Assembly (NCBI GenBank): GCA_032718865.1
Contig: JALUTQ010000030.1
Span: 124,001 to 188,000, forward strand
Length of the DNA stretch: 64,000 nucleotides
Source of the DNA: Tilletia caries
Taxonomy: Eukaryota > Basidiomycota > Exobasidiomycetes > Tilletiales > Tilletiaceae
Direction: 5' to 3'
Shown: piece after piece, positions 1-10,244 of the stretch
Numbering within the stretch: the stretch's first letter is position 1
Layout of the letters: each line of letters opens with the position of its first letter
Position numbers and translations under genes: made by a program
The notes under the pieces: model-generated
Told to the model about the DNA's origin: nothing
Databases searched by the model: none
Seen by the model: the letters and a program-made list of their open reading frames with translations, nothing else

Positions 1-592
1 TGGAGCTTGCCATGCTGACTTGCAGCTCCCACCACTGCTGAGGGGGCATTGACTGACTGAGCGGGCAGGCGTGTGAGGGAAGAGGTCGTAGGTGAAGCAA
101 AATATCGGCACTCGGCGCAGGCTACCTCGTCTGCCGCCGCGACGGAGAGGGGAGGTGCAGGGGCGAGAAGACGGCGGCCGCGCCGGGACACGGAAGGAGC
201 TAGCGAGCCGGCGGCAGCTACACGGGCTCGGTACACGGCCACACGTCCGCCCGTGACCGGCTTTGTGTGTCGGACGCGGCGGGAGGACGTGAAGGCCGGC
301 AGAGGTACCCGAGGAGGTGGGGGAAGAGCGAGTGGTGCGGAAGCGGACGAGGAGGCGGCGCCGGAGAAGAGACGCGCAGCCACCGAAGAAGACGATGGGG
401 TTGGAGGGGCTGGAGAGGAAATGTTGGACCGAGAGGAAAAGAGGGCGAAGAGACGAGAAGGAGAGGACTGTGCATGGGGGGTGGTGGCCGCTGACGATGT
501 GGGAGTGAAGAGCGACCCGCTCAGCGGCTGTGTGAAGAGGGGCGCCCGCCCGTCGGCGTTTATTGGTCGAGCAGGACCCCGGCGGAAAGGGG
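1..592. other. GC- and purine-rich stretch without a convincing gene
   Basis: A 225-codon reading frame is open on the plus strand (73-750), but it is Arg/Gly/Ala/Glu-rich low complexity, overlaps the antisense RNase H part of the adjacent retroelement, and shows no domain or intron structure. I treat the stretch as the non-coding edge of the element at 593-4581. Nothing else is recognisable. Confidence 0.5.
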
Positions 593-1585
593 TCAGGGTT
601 CTTGCACCGGAAAGGGGAAAGGGAGATAGCCGGAAACGTCGCCGCGTGACACTGTGTCCGCAGGATTCTTGGCCGAGGCGATGTAGGAGGCCGACACCTC
701 CACACCGGCCGACGTCGCCACGGTGCTCATGCGGAGGAAAGTCTCGTTGACCTCGGCCGAAGCTGAGCGGCCTTTCTGCCAGCCATAGAGCACTCCTTTG
801 TTGTCCCCGAGCACGAGAAGGACGCAGTCGCGCTCGCCGAGGTCAACTGCGGCCGAGACCAGCGTCTCCATACCCCAGGCCTCAGCAACGCCCATGTCGA
901 AGCCGTCGAGCTACTTCCAACCCGATGGCAGCGGCCAGAAGTGCGCGTAGGGTCCACAGATGATACCGATACCCGCGTCGCAGGCGTCAGAAGCATACAA
1001 AGTGGTTGTGAGACGGGAGGGCCGGGAGAAGGAGCGAGTGATGCGAGGCGATTTCAGGAAGGTGGTCCATTGGTCCAGCTCGGTTTGCACGCCGGTGGTG
1101 ATGTGGAGAGCGATGTAGGGGTCGTGCAGTTGGCGACGAAAACGCAGCAATTGCCGCAACCGACAACGTTGGTCCAGCGCGAACAAGCACACGCGCAACA
1201 GGCATCCGAGAAGCTTGTCCATTTCGGTCCGATATACCTTGCGTCCGTTTGCGATCGCTAACTCGCTGCAGCGCAGAAGCCAGAAGGTACATACTTGAGG
1301 CGCTTGTCCTCAGGAAGTGACATGGTTTGTGCGTCCAAATCAAATCCCACTCGATTCCGGTCATAGTGAAACGTCGGGAGAAGGAGAAACCCTTTCGGGC
1401 CGCGTCATGCAGGGGCCATCCCAGCCTCGTGAACTCCGCGCGCACTGTGTGCTCTGACACTCCGGAAGAGGGACCAAGCGTGCGTACGCAAATGATGTCG
1501 TCAACGTACGAGTAAGAACGCACGCCGGGCAGCCGATGAGAGACAATGTCGCAGGTTGTGCTGGCAATAGGCCAGGTAGTACAAT
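593..1585 (-). pseudogene. RT palm (YVDD) and RNase H-like fragment
   Basis: SYSYVDDIICV at about 1500-1530 is the RT catalytic box. Downstream come the connection (MDKLLGCLLRVCLF), an RNase H first-carboxylate box (YASDACDAGIGII) and, after another frame change at about 900, GMETLVSAAVDL, LGDNKGVLYGWQKGRS and YIASAKNPADTVSRG. At least three frames must be joined to read it, so it is a remnant. The order and motifs support the call; I cannot name the element family with certainty. Confidence 0.65.
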
Positions 1586-2351
1586 GATCACTTCTTCTCT
1601 CCTTTCTCATGATCACTTTCCTTTGTCCCATTCCGTTCCGCTCCGACCCGTTTCGCTTTCTTTCCGTTTCTCACTCTCGGCTCTTCTCGCCTTTCACACC
1701 TTCCAAATCGTTACGCAATGACCTGGCACATCCCTCGCTCCCTCTCACTCCTCCCTCATTGCGACAAATCCTTATAATCCTCCCCGAAGCAACCAAGCAC
1801 ACCGAATTTATATAGCGGCTCGCTTTTCTTTACTTTCTTCCTTTGAATGCAGACTTCCACACACATCTTCTTCGTTCCTTTTGCTCCCCACTAGTCTTCC
1901 AGTCCTCTAGAATTCTCACACAGGTACTTATCACTTTCCAGTCTTGCCAACATACAGGTGGCATCCACTGTGCGTCCGAAAATCGCGCAGATACCCTTGT
2001 GCCCGAACGGAGAGGCGGCGCGGACTTAGTGGTTGTCCGGTCCCAATGAAACGCAGAGGTGCGGCCGCTGTGAAGGGTGCGGCGAGAGGTTGCAGAAGGC
2101 GTCTTGGATGTCGACTCTCAACACATCCGCCGACGCTGGAAGAGACCGATACTGAGGAAGGGTTGGAAAAAGGGATGCAGGTACTCGATCAGCTCAATGC
2201 GCGAGACTCAACCGGCATAGCAGAGGGAGAGGGAAAGGTAAGGCTCAGGGGTCAAGGGTCAGAGGCCGTGTAGGCGTGTAGCCGACGCCATGACCACACC
2301 TGGCTACCAACAGCCTAAAAGAGGTGACGCGAAGCGCAGGGAAAGGTGACC

Positions 2352-2500
2352 GGTGGGGCAATACCCGGCATCAAGGCAGGGCAATGCCCGAAAGGGAGGC
2401 GGGGCGAGACCCGAAAAGGAGTAAGGTGGGGCGAGACCCAGGAAGGAGTGAAGGTGGGGCGAAACCCGGGAGTAAGGGGCAAAACCCTGGAAGTGGGGGA
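2352..2500. repeat. Degenerate purine-rich minisatellite inside the RT remnant
   Basis: Four to six imperfect units of about 20-28 bp share a GGTGGGGCGAGACCC core followed by an AGGAGTAA-like spacer. The array lies in the roughly 1-kb stretch (about 1590-2590) that separates the two RT halves. Confidence 0.6.
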
Positions 2501-2589
2501 CGAAGGACATCCGCTACGGAGAGATGACCTCGGCGGCCGAGGGCGAAATGGCCATGAGAAAGGGAAGAAAAAGCTCACCAGTTCAATTT

Positions 2590-3110
2590 GGGTAAAGATG
2601 GTGAACCATCAACAGAAGAAGACGCCGTCAGGCGTGAGTGAGTTGACTGAAGGAAATTTGACGGCCAGCAGAGATTGGGCAGAAGGTGGTCTCGAATATT
2701 GAAAACGGGGATGACCGAGATCCTCGACGACCCTGCTCTTGGCGGGCTTCGTGCCTTGAGCCGGCATATGTATGACGCTGAGAGGAGCACTGCGTCATGG
2801 TCCGACGGCGTGCATCTCGACGTCGGTATAGGGACCAAAGGCTCGTCCCAGCTCGAGCTCCTTACCAATCCAACTCCGCACGGCCTCTTCATCGCCGATG
2901 TTGAGACAATTGGGAGGGTGGAAGTCGAGTGCAGGCGGAGGAGGAAGGCCGAGCCAGAAGCCGAACTCGATCTGATCGGGGATGTCGCCGTACTCCTGCT
3001 GAAATGAGGCGGGCATCTCAGATAAGGCAAGACGCCACTCCTCATGCAGCAGAGGCGCTACTATGGTCCGATATGCGTCCATGACTGAGAAGGAAGAACG
3101 CTGGTTCGCC
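2590..3110 (-). pseudogene. RT N-terminal fragment of the retroelement
   Basis: The frame upstream of 2795 ends in WIGKELELGRAFGPYTDVEM, the entry motif of this RT class. A 1-nt frame change at about 2795 leads into RSAPLSVIHMP, then KSRVVEDLGHPR and a VNSL motif, the expected order of RT fingers motifs. The similarity stops at about 2590, where purine-rich minisatellite DNA begins. The catalytic palm follows about 1 kb further on (593-1585). Confidence 0.55.
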
Positions 3111-3122
3111 ACAGTGCCATTC

Positions 3123-4581
3123 TCAGACGGAGAGCTTGGCCTTATCGGAGCCACTAGCTGAGACCGCGCCCGCAGCGGCAAACGCAGTGCAGACCCCTTG
3201 GATGGACCGGTGGTTGCCGCCGCATCTGGTGCAATAATGGCCAAAGGGGCAGGAGGGTGTTGGGGCGTCTCCCGTGCCTGTTGGCTTCTTGGTTCCGCAA
3301 GCAAGATTGCAATTGTAGTTGATGCAGACTGCCTGTCGAGTTGTATGCCAATGCCAGCACTTGGTGGCTTGGATGTTGATGAGTTTGTCTGGTCCGGCGG
3401 CAGGTTCATGGCAGGACACCCAGGAGTGCTTATCCGTATGCTGGCAGCAGATAGGGCACCACCTGATGCCTTGACCTCGAAAGGAATCACCGCCTGACGA
3501 CGGCCCAGGGGTTTTGGCGCCGCCGAGAGCGGAAGGGAGCCGGGCCACTTTGCGTTTCGGGGAGGCTTGATTACCGGACGCAGAGGACGTGGATAGGCCG
3601 ACTTTGACGATGGTTTCGTACTCGGAAGCAGGTGCCTTGACGATCCTGGCGATCTCAGACTCAAGAGCGCCGTCTGTGTCGAGGAACGATCTTCCTTTGA
3701 AGCGCACCATTTCGGCGGACAGATCCAGAAGTTTGCGGTCCACCGATCGAATATCAAACTCCATGTCGACTCCATCACGCATGGAGGCTGCCATTGCCTC
3801 GCGGACTCTGTAATCGTACTCGCGTAGGACCGCCCAGTTGTCGCCATGGTGGAGGGACTGGACAGAAATGTCGTGCTCCAGCCATGTTTGCGAGTCCGAG
3901 TGCGTCCCAATGAGCGGGTCAGATTGAGGCGGGGAGACATGGTTGATAAGGACGGCATAGATGGCTGCGGCGGTAGCCCAATCAAGGAACCGGAGATAGT
4001 GACGATCGAGCTTGAGGTAGCCGTCCAGCTGACGGTTTGCCGCGCTGTCGAGGGGAAAAGAGAACTTTGGCCGCTCTCCTCGGTGAAAGAGGAGGATGGC
4101 TCCCGGAGTGAGAAGGCTGAGGGGAACTTGGTTCCCGTTGTTGTAGAGGACGACCAGATCTGCAGGAATATCCACAGGAGCGCGGTCAAAAGGAGACAGA
4201 TGCGGGGGAAGGGACGTGCGATTCGGGTTGTACCGAAACGACCCTTTTAACCTTGACTGTCGAGGATTCAGAGCTGGCCCCGGTTGCTGCTGGAGTCCAA
4301 GATCCACCCGAGAGGCGGCGTCGACGAAGCCTGGGTCGAGACCACGAAAATTCTGGAGGGGCCGCTGCTGTGGAATTTCCACGCGCGGCCATCCAGGCCA
4401 TCCTGGAGTCTGGACCAATGGCGTTGGATTGACCGGCTTGCTGCCCAGAGGCTCCCAGCCCGGGCGCACCTCCGCCGGAGTTCTGACCCAGGTTGCCCAT
4501 CTGGCCGGAGAGGGAGGCCATAAAGGCGGCAGTTTGAGCGCTGTTCCAGCTTGATCCATCGGAATTTGCAGGGAATGACAT
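3123..4581 (-). pseudogene. Gag-like protein of the retroelement, with zinc-binding C terminus
   Basis: The original start is probably the ATG at 4581 (MSFPANSDGSSW), whose frame is lost after about 60 codons; the rest continues in the frame open from about 4559 to 3123. The central part contains FSFPLDSAANRQLDGYLKLD and a long helical stretch. The C terminus has regularly spaced Cys/His residues (CPICC..H, CINYNCNLACG, CPFGHYCTRCGGNH) typical of nucleic-acid-binding gag-type knuckles. The downstream pol frame begins inside its 3' end, as is usual for these elements. It is non-functional because of the frame break near the N terminus. Confidence 0.6.
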
Positions 4582-5564
4582 GAAACTCAGAAGTATGTGA
4601 GCCGACTGAGAGAGCGATACCGCTGCAGAGGGATGCTGTAGCGAACGAAGGAGGTTATGATTGAAGAGGAGAAGGAAAAGGAACGCATCTTCGCTGCCAC
4701 GTCTGCCCTGCGAGATGAGAATACGGAACGGCAGCTGGGAAGAGAAGATGAAGGAAGAGAAAGGTCATGTTTACGGACACGTCGCGTCTCTCCTACCTCA
4801 CGTGGCCGATTGTCCCTCGCTCTCGCTGGGGACTAGACATCGTGGTGGTGGGAGGACTGAATATCACCCACAGCCCCAAAAACTTCCAGTCATTTCCTTC
4901 TCTTCCTTCTTCCCTTCATTCTTGCCTTCCTTCTTCTCTTCCACCACCATCCCCTCACCATCTCTCACCATCCCACCGCCACCACCACTTCATTTACACC
5001 CTTCAGCTGCCCTGAACTTTCGCATTGAGTCGCGGCGTTGATGTTGACCGACCTTTGATGAAGCTGTCCGGAGCTGATTTTGGCACTGGCGTCCAGCAAG
5101 AGAGCACTGAAGCGACACAGTGGAAAGCCATTCTTTGGCAGTGTTCTGGTGCTCTTAGCACGACGTTTGGGTGTATACTACAGTACGGATTCGGTTCTGC
5201 TGAGGCTATGTACGTAACAAACAAAAATATACGTTGCGCACTACGAATTTTCCCACGCCATGGCAGCCCATCGATAGCGTTCTGGGTTGCCATTGAGTTC
5301 GGGGAGGGTATCGGGGCCACGCTTCCAACGCTCTTCAGCTCGCAGGCGAGGAGCATGAGCGTTGTCCCAGCGTGATCGGACTCACGGCCGTCCTTCACCC
5401 ATAATAAGTTCTGCTGATTCACAAACGCAAACTCGGTCTGGGTCGCAGCGTTCGAGCGAAGGACCGCTCTACACCGACAACAGCGTCTCGATGGAGGCGC
5501 GAGACAATGTACTATGTACTAACTAAAACACTGACAATGAGATTACATTCCAAAGACAGAGGAA
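4582..5564. other. Intergenic, pyrimidine-rich tract, no supported gene
   Basis: A long C/T-rich run occupies about 4880-4990. Overlapping frames of 116 and 139 codons lie on opposite strands at 5003-5422, but neither has a recognisable domain, signal peptide or splice pattern. I leave them unannotated. Confidence 0.4.
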
Positions 5565-5970
5565 GGAGCGCGAGCGAGAAAGGCCTACACTCACGTCTCA
5601 CATACATAAAGCCGAAGCGGTTTGCTGAGGTACTCCTTTCACTTCTCGTTGTCAAACAGCACGCGGCGATGGGCCGATCTTAGCACGAACAAGATGTGCA
5701 TTATTGAAGGATCTGAGAGATGGGGAGGTGACGGCGACGGATAGAAGCAGAAGGGGGGGAGAACGAGGTGGAGGGATTGCTTGTTACGCGAGTGCCTGTG
5801 CCAAGTCACAAGGCGAAAAAGGACGGACACAAGCGATGCTCGAGGTTGAGTGGGGCCTGGAAGCGTATTCGGAGCGCGTTCGCTCGCAAGGGTGAAGCGG
5901 TTGCCGAACTTTGGGACCATGCGTGCGGGAGCCGTGTCATAGGGTGCGGACCGACGAAATAAGTCCCTCT
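5565..5970 (-). repeat. Arm A of a nearly identical 0.4-kb inverted repeat
   Basis: Read on the minus strand, this segment matches the plus strand from about 14583 to 14985. Over about 330 bases compared by eye, the only difference inside the core is one G in a run of seven versus six (near 5754). The similarity starts inside a cysteine-rich coding exon (5971-6036), becomes nearly perfect right after the stop codon, and fades near 5565. The two arms lie about 8.6 kb apart in opposite orientation. The segment has no gene of its own that I can support. Confidence 0.85.
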
Positions 5971-6036
5971 TCAGCATGCACCCTTGAACTTGGGGCAGCA
6001 GTGGTTCGAGTCACGGCAGCACCTCCCATGGCACAG
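5971..6036 (-). pseudogene. Cysteine-rich terminal exon, related to that of the 14.1-kb secreted-protein gene
   Basis: After a good acceptor (CACACAG at 6037-6043 on the minus strand), 22 codons encode LCHGRCCRDSNHCCPKFKGAC and a TGA stop. This aligns with the last exon of the gene at 14111-14584 (QCHDRCC...QCCPKF...), sharing the CC..CCPKF pattern. No intact upstream exons can be joined with certainty. The secreted-protein gene at 6499-6864 lies just upstream on the same strand, and a strong donor (GTGAGT) sits four bases after its stop. The exon could therefore be an alternative 3' exon of that gene or a relic of a lost paralogue. Confidence 0.45.
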
Positions 6037-6498
6037 CTGTGTGTTGTTTGTGTGATGAAGGCGTGTTGTCGTGCGTGTGCCTATGAACCACACAGATGAC
6101 ACACAGAATGATGGAACTCCATGTGACAGGGGGCAACGGATGTGACAAAGCCCTGAAAATGGTCGATTACTGGAACTGAAAGGAGTGGAATGGACAACAG
6201 GCTGCCCAGCTGTGTGTGTGTGTGAGAAAATGGAAGCGAGGAAGGAAGGTGGAAGGGTCAACACGTAGAGATTGGCGGGCTCCAGGATGGATGTGTGGCC
6301 ACGTCGCTCATCACCGACTGGGCTCAGCTCGGTGCGCTGTTGTCGGTGGAACACGGCAACGTCTTCCGACGCCTCGAACCCGAATGCATTTGCTTGTACC
6401 TCAACCTGCTTGACCATTAGGGAGAACAAGTAATATCTGAAGCTTCAGGACAGGCCAGTTCATAGTCGCCGATACGCGCTTCAAATCTGGACTCACGT

Positions 6499-6864
6499 TT
6501 AAGTATGGGGTCCACCATCATTCTTGATACAGTGTCCAACGCAACTCCCATCGCACGCTTGACAGTCCTTCCCCAAAGCTCCTGGGCTGATGTACCCGCC
6601 CCGCTTCCGGCCCGACGGGCATCCTTCGGGAGGGCAGTCTTGGTCGAGCGCCCAATTGCTGATGAAGCCGTCGCCCCGCTTGACAGTACCAGCCGTACCC
6701 TGGCTGACGAATCCCTCTTCCAGGATGATCGGAGGGTCGAGAGGCTTGTCCACGACGCTGAGGAAGTCGACAGCGATGGGGGCAGCGCCGGCGAACTGGG
6801 CCGTGGTGCTGGCGAGCAGGACGTAGGTGGCGAACACGGTAGCGATAGTGTTGACGGACTTCAT
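6499..6864 (-). CDS. Small secreted protein with Kex2 sites and internal repeats
   Basis: The 121-residue product starts with a signal peptide (MKSVNTIATVFATYVLLAST, then AQFAGAAP). Two dibasic sites (VKR at about 73-75 and RKR at about 98-100) divide the rest into segments. Each segment carries a similar box: GFVSQGTA, GFISNWAL...DC and GYISPGAL..DC. The last two segments add Cys pairs (CPPEGC; CQACDGSCVGHC). This is the layout of Kex2-processed repeat proteins, a class that includes peptide pheromones, repellents and RiPP precursors in fungi. Which of these applies cannot be told. A TATTTAAG box lies about 135 bp upstream. The 14111-14584 gene encodes another small Cys-rich secreted protein and may be distantly related. 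Confidence 0.75.
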   Translation of the reverse strand: MKSVNTIATVFATYVLLASTTAQFAGAAPIAVDFLSVVDKPLDPPIILEEGFVSQGTAGTVKRGDGFISNWALDQDCPPEGCPSGRKRGGYISPGALGKDCQACDGSCVGHCIKNDGGPHT

Positions 6865-6997
6865 CTTGATGTGCTTGATGTGAGGTTAGAAAATGGGTTG
6901 TCTGGATAGATCGGAAAAGGTGGAAGAGAAGGGTGAAGATTGGAGAGGCTGGGGAAGGGTATGAAGAAGAAGAAGAGTGAGGGTAGCCTGGTGCCTA

Positions 6998-7007
6998 CTT
7001 AAATACC
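6998..7007 (-). promoter_or_regulatory. TATA-like box of the Kex2-site secreted protein gene
   Basis: On the minus strand the sequence reads GGTATTTAAG, about 135 bp upstream of the ATG at 6864, at a plausible distance for a fungal core promoter with a short 5' UTR. Confidence 0.45.
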
Positions 7008-7985
7008 TTTCGTCGCCTCTGTTTGACCGGCGCGAGAGGCTGGCGTTCCTTGGCTTCACCTCAGATTGAGCCAGTTCTGTTACAGGCGAAGGCGCCGCCA
7101 ACCGACTAACCAGCCAGGCCCTTCTCCCTTGAGTTGTCGCCACCCAGTTCCGGACAGGCGAAGGCGCCTTGCCCCGACTTGTTCTCTTCTTTCACCTCGT
7201 CGGATGGAACTTGGAAGAAGGGAATAAATGAGGGAGGCGCTCTTGCGTGTCCAAATCCGCGCAACTGTCCTTGAGCACGAGATGGCATCGGAAGCGATGT
7301 CCGAATGAAGAACAACGATTGGTATGCGAGTAATGAGTATGTGAGTATATTAGATGAGTTGGCTCTTCCCGCTTCATGATCAGCGCCCCAGGCCTTAGGT
7401 GCCTTCAACTTGACGTCGCTTCGGCAAGACGATCGACTTAACGGGAAGCCAGCTTGCTCGTCTTGGATGGCAGGCGTCGGGAGGAGGTCCTTCAACCTAC
7501 ACAGCCCCCTATTCGAGGAGATGGGGCCAAGTCCGGGACACATTGAAGCCGGATTGAGGATACACATGATTAGCGTTGTAGAACCTCCCTCACCTTGCTG
7601 ATTCGAGCGGTTGGGGAGCGGAACAGAGGTGCATCAAAAGGAAAAGATTTGGTCAACCATACCGCGCAGTGTAGCTGTCCATCTGTTAATGGTCAAGTGG
7701 TGAGCTGTTGAGTCTTGCCTGTCGTTGGTGACGGAGTGAACGACGGACGGAGTTGGGATGCGAACGACAAACAAACAAAGGGAACGAACAATTCATTGGA
7801 ACGGTGCGAACGGTGGCCCCCAACGCTTTCATGCTCCCCTTTCCGTTATATATGTACTGTACTCCACGACCATCATCTGCTCTCCATCTCAGACGACATC
7901 CTATATAAGCGTTCTGCTGGGGTTCTCGTGGCCGGAAACGAAAGGAGATCGAGCCCTGCCCGGCACTCTCTCTGATCAGGCAACC
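7008..7985. other. Intergenic region between two divergent genes
   Basis: It holds the upstream regions of the minus-strand secreted-protein gene and of the plus-strand family gene at 7986. The 14-bp word CAGGCGAAGGCGCC occurs twice (about 7084-7097 and 7157-7170) in direct orientation. A strong TATA box is present at 7901-7910. No convincing coding region is seen. Confidence 0.5.
7901..7910 (+). promoter_or_regulatory. TATA box upstream of the truncated family gene
   Basis: CTATATAAGC lies 76 bp before the ATG at 7986. It is the best TATA match in the region and fits the orientation of the downstream gene. Confidence 0.6.
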
Positions 7986-10244
7986 ATGTGGTGGTGGGAG
8001 GATTCCCCTTCACCACCGGCGGACTGGGTTGAACAGATCGAACCCAACGACGACTTCGACCCCTACTATCACTCGAGTGTCCCAACCTTTTTATTCAACG
8101 AACCTCCCTTGTTGCTCGCCTCGACGGTCCATCCGCAAGTGCGCGACATCCTCAGCAATGAATCCTTCAAGGGCAAAGAATTGGGCAATGCCATGATCCA
8201 GGCCATCGACATTCAAATGAGGTTGCATGCTGAGCAAGACGTCAGGTACCGGGAGATGGTCGAAGAACGAGACGAGGATATCGTCCTCTCCATCACTCAG
8301 CTCGGAAGCGGAGACGGGAAGGACAATGTGCTACCGTCTGCACCTGACAGCCGAGCTGCACGCGAGGGACAACCCCCACCGACATTATTCGCCCAAGCGG
8401 CCGCGAGAGTCGCGATCGAGCTCGGCAAGGCGTCACAAGAAGAGGCTCAAGCTATCGCAAAACGTGTACCTCACGTCGCTACTTCCGAATTCGAGAACAT
8501 CGTCTGGAAACTTCCTCGGCTGCCATACACAGTCTTCAGACAAGCGCTCCGGAACGCCGCGAAGGTAGAGAGTAGAGACCACACGAGCGACCGCAAAGGC
8601 TAGCGAACCGGACGGGGCGGATGTACGAGCGGGCGATATCGACGAATGGATTATACGCAACGAGAAATACATGCGCGCGCGTCTCGTCCTAGACCAATCC
8701 CGCGAGCAGGAATCAACAGCTTCTCCGACGGACGATGACCCGATCCCATCCCTCTCTCAACTTGGAATCGACAATTCAGCCTCGCATTGGAAGGAGTACA
8801 TGGTCGTGCTCGGTCGCGATGCCAAGCGCGTCCTTGTCGAAAGCAAACGACAAGATGCCTCAAGCTCGACCATCCGCATTCAGAGGCCGGAAAAGGCCGA
8901 TCTCCCGGGTCTGCTCATAATCGACCAGTATCGCAAGGATGCTATCGAGATCAATACCTTATCGGCCTTTCAATCTCGATTCGAATCCATGACCTTCGAT
9001 GCGCTGAATGGCTTCGATTGGAGTAACGTTCTGGTGGCCGGCGGCATTGCCCTGGCCGCTTTGACCAGTGTTACAGACCAAGAAGCCAGTGCTTCAGAAA
9101 GTTCTGATGTCGAGTACGTATTCTCTTGTCTTCATTTGACCTGCATCCACTGACGGGTCCGCTTCTTTGCATGGCAGTCTCTACTTGTATGGCTTCACCG
9201 TCAACCAGGCAAATGCGAAGCTTCAGGAGATCGAGAAGGTCTTCGTCTCGAATTTACCTCTCGACAACGACACAGGCAAGCCAATCAAGTGCGCGGTTCT
9301 GCGTAACGCGCAGACCATCAACTTTGTGCCGGGAAGGTATCCGCATCGTCGTGTCCAGGTCGTCCTCAAGCTCTGCTCGAACCCGATGGCAATCTTGCTC
9401 AACTTCGACCTCGATCAGGTCGCTATCGGCTACACGGGGAATGAGGTCTGGATGCTTCCTCGTGCCTCGTCAGCGCTGGTCACTGGCTATACGACGTTCA
9501 CGATGGACTTAATCAACGGATCGTTTCTCGCTCCCCGCAAGGCCACGCAAGATCAAAGGGTCTTCAAGTGAGTGTTATGTGCGGGCCACTGAACCCGAAG
9601 GGACAGCTGATCTTATTGCCTCCTAATCTGCAGATATGGCGAGCGAGGCTACGGACTACGCTTCCTTCTCTCGTATATCAAGGCACTCCCCACTGTGCTG
9701 TTGGAACAACAGACTATGACGGAGAGGAACGTTCCGGAGGATTCACTTTTACGGGACGAGCTCAATGTAACTCTGCGGGAAGAGAGGGCTCGTGTAGCCT
9801 GGTGGCTTGCACAGCGATACGGCGCATTCATCAGCCCTTTGGAAAAGCGCGAAGTGCGCATGTACGACATGACCCTCACCCGCGGCAATGACACACCCGA
9901 ACTTGCGGAAAAGAGCAGCATGAGTGGCTGGCAGCTCTTCGCCCGTCACGTTGCCCTGTGGGAGCTGGCCCAGCTTGGCTACTGCCGATTGAATGAACAG
10001 GTAAAAGAATGGACTGCGGGCCGGGTTACGTAATGACACGTTATCTTACGATGACGCCCCAGAGTGAGCCCATTACAACGTGCTGCGTCGCCTTTCGTCG
10101 CTTCTCTGTGGCGCCTGAACTTGCTGACAATTGTGCTGCCCCTGTTGCAGCTACGTCTGGAATCACGAGCTCACGCCCGAGAAGCTGAAGGATGCGATGG
10201 ACAGTCACAAATATTCAGACGAGCAGAACCTCCGTAACAGTCTG
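7986..10244 (+). pseudogene. Copy 1 of the NTase-like tandem family, frameshifted and 3'-truncated
   Basis: Exons 7986-9113, 9178-9567, 9634-10063 and 10151-10244 match exons 1-4 of the minus-strand copies, including splice phases (SDV-D split across the first intron) and the exact 94-nt length of exon 4. The protein contains LLASTVHPQVRDIL, the NTase-like core (VLVAGGIALAAL..., then SDVDLYLYG), VWMLPRASSALVTGY and RDELNVTLREERARVAWWLA. Two +1 frame changes break it: one between 8560 and 8610, before DIDEWIIRNEKYM, and one near 10020. Exons 5-8, which carry the YWINGP module and acidic tail, are absent. A 34-nt intron (8571-8604) could formally bypass the first break but is shorter than any other intron here. 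Confidence 0.75.

Larger units (their letters stand above)
593..4581 (-). mobile_element. Decayed retroelement (gag-like, RT, RNase H), DIRS-like in organisation
   Basis: Reading leftwards on the minus strand, the order is a gag-like ORF (about 4581-3123), the N-terminal part of an RT (about 3100-2590), about 1 kb of unrelated sequence, then the RT catalytic YVDD and an RNase H-like domain (about 1585-593). The RNase H part keeps an ASDA box, a DNKG box, a GRS helix and the ending NPADTVSRG. This layout and these motifs match, as I recall them, the RT/RNase H polyproteins of DIRS-like elements common in basidiomycetes. No tyrosine recombinase and no LTR are visible. Frame changes occur within gag (near 4.2-4.5 kb), at about 2795 and at about 1300, so the copy is dead. 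Confidence 0.7.

Noticed and set aside
73..750. 225-codon open frame on the plus strand
   Set aside because: Arg/Gly/Ala/Glu low complexity, antisense to RNase H sequence, no domain or splice signals.
5003..5422. Overlapping frames of 116 and 139 codons on opposite strands
   Set aside because: No domain, signal peptide or coding bias; cannot decide strand, so not called.
6001..6020. GGTTCGAGTC, resembling a tRNA B box
   Set aside because: No matching A box, anticodon stem or acceptor stem; the bases belong to the Cys-rich exon on the other strand.
8571..8604. A 34-nt GT...AG intron that would repair the first break of copy 1
   Set aside because: Shorter than every other intron here and absent from the other three copies; a +1 frameshift explains it better.
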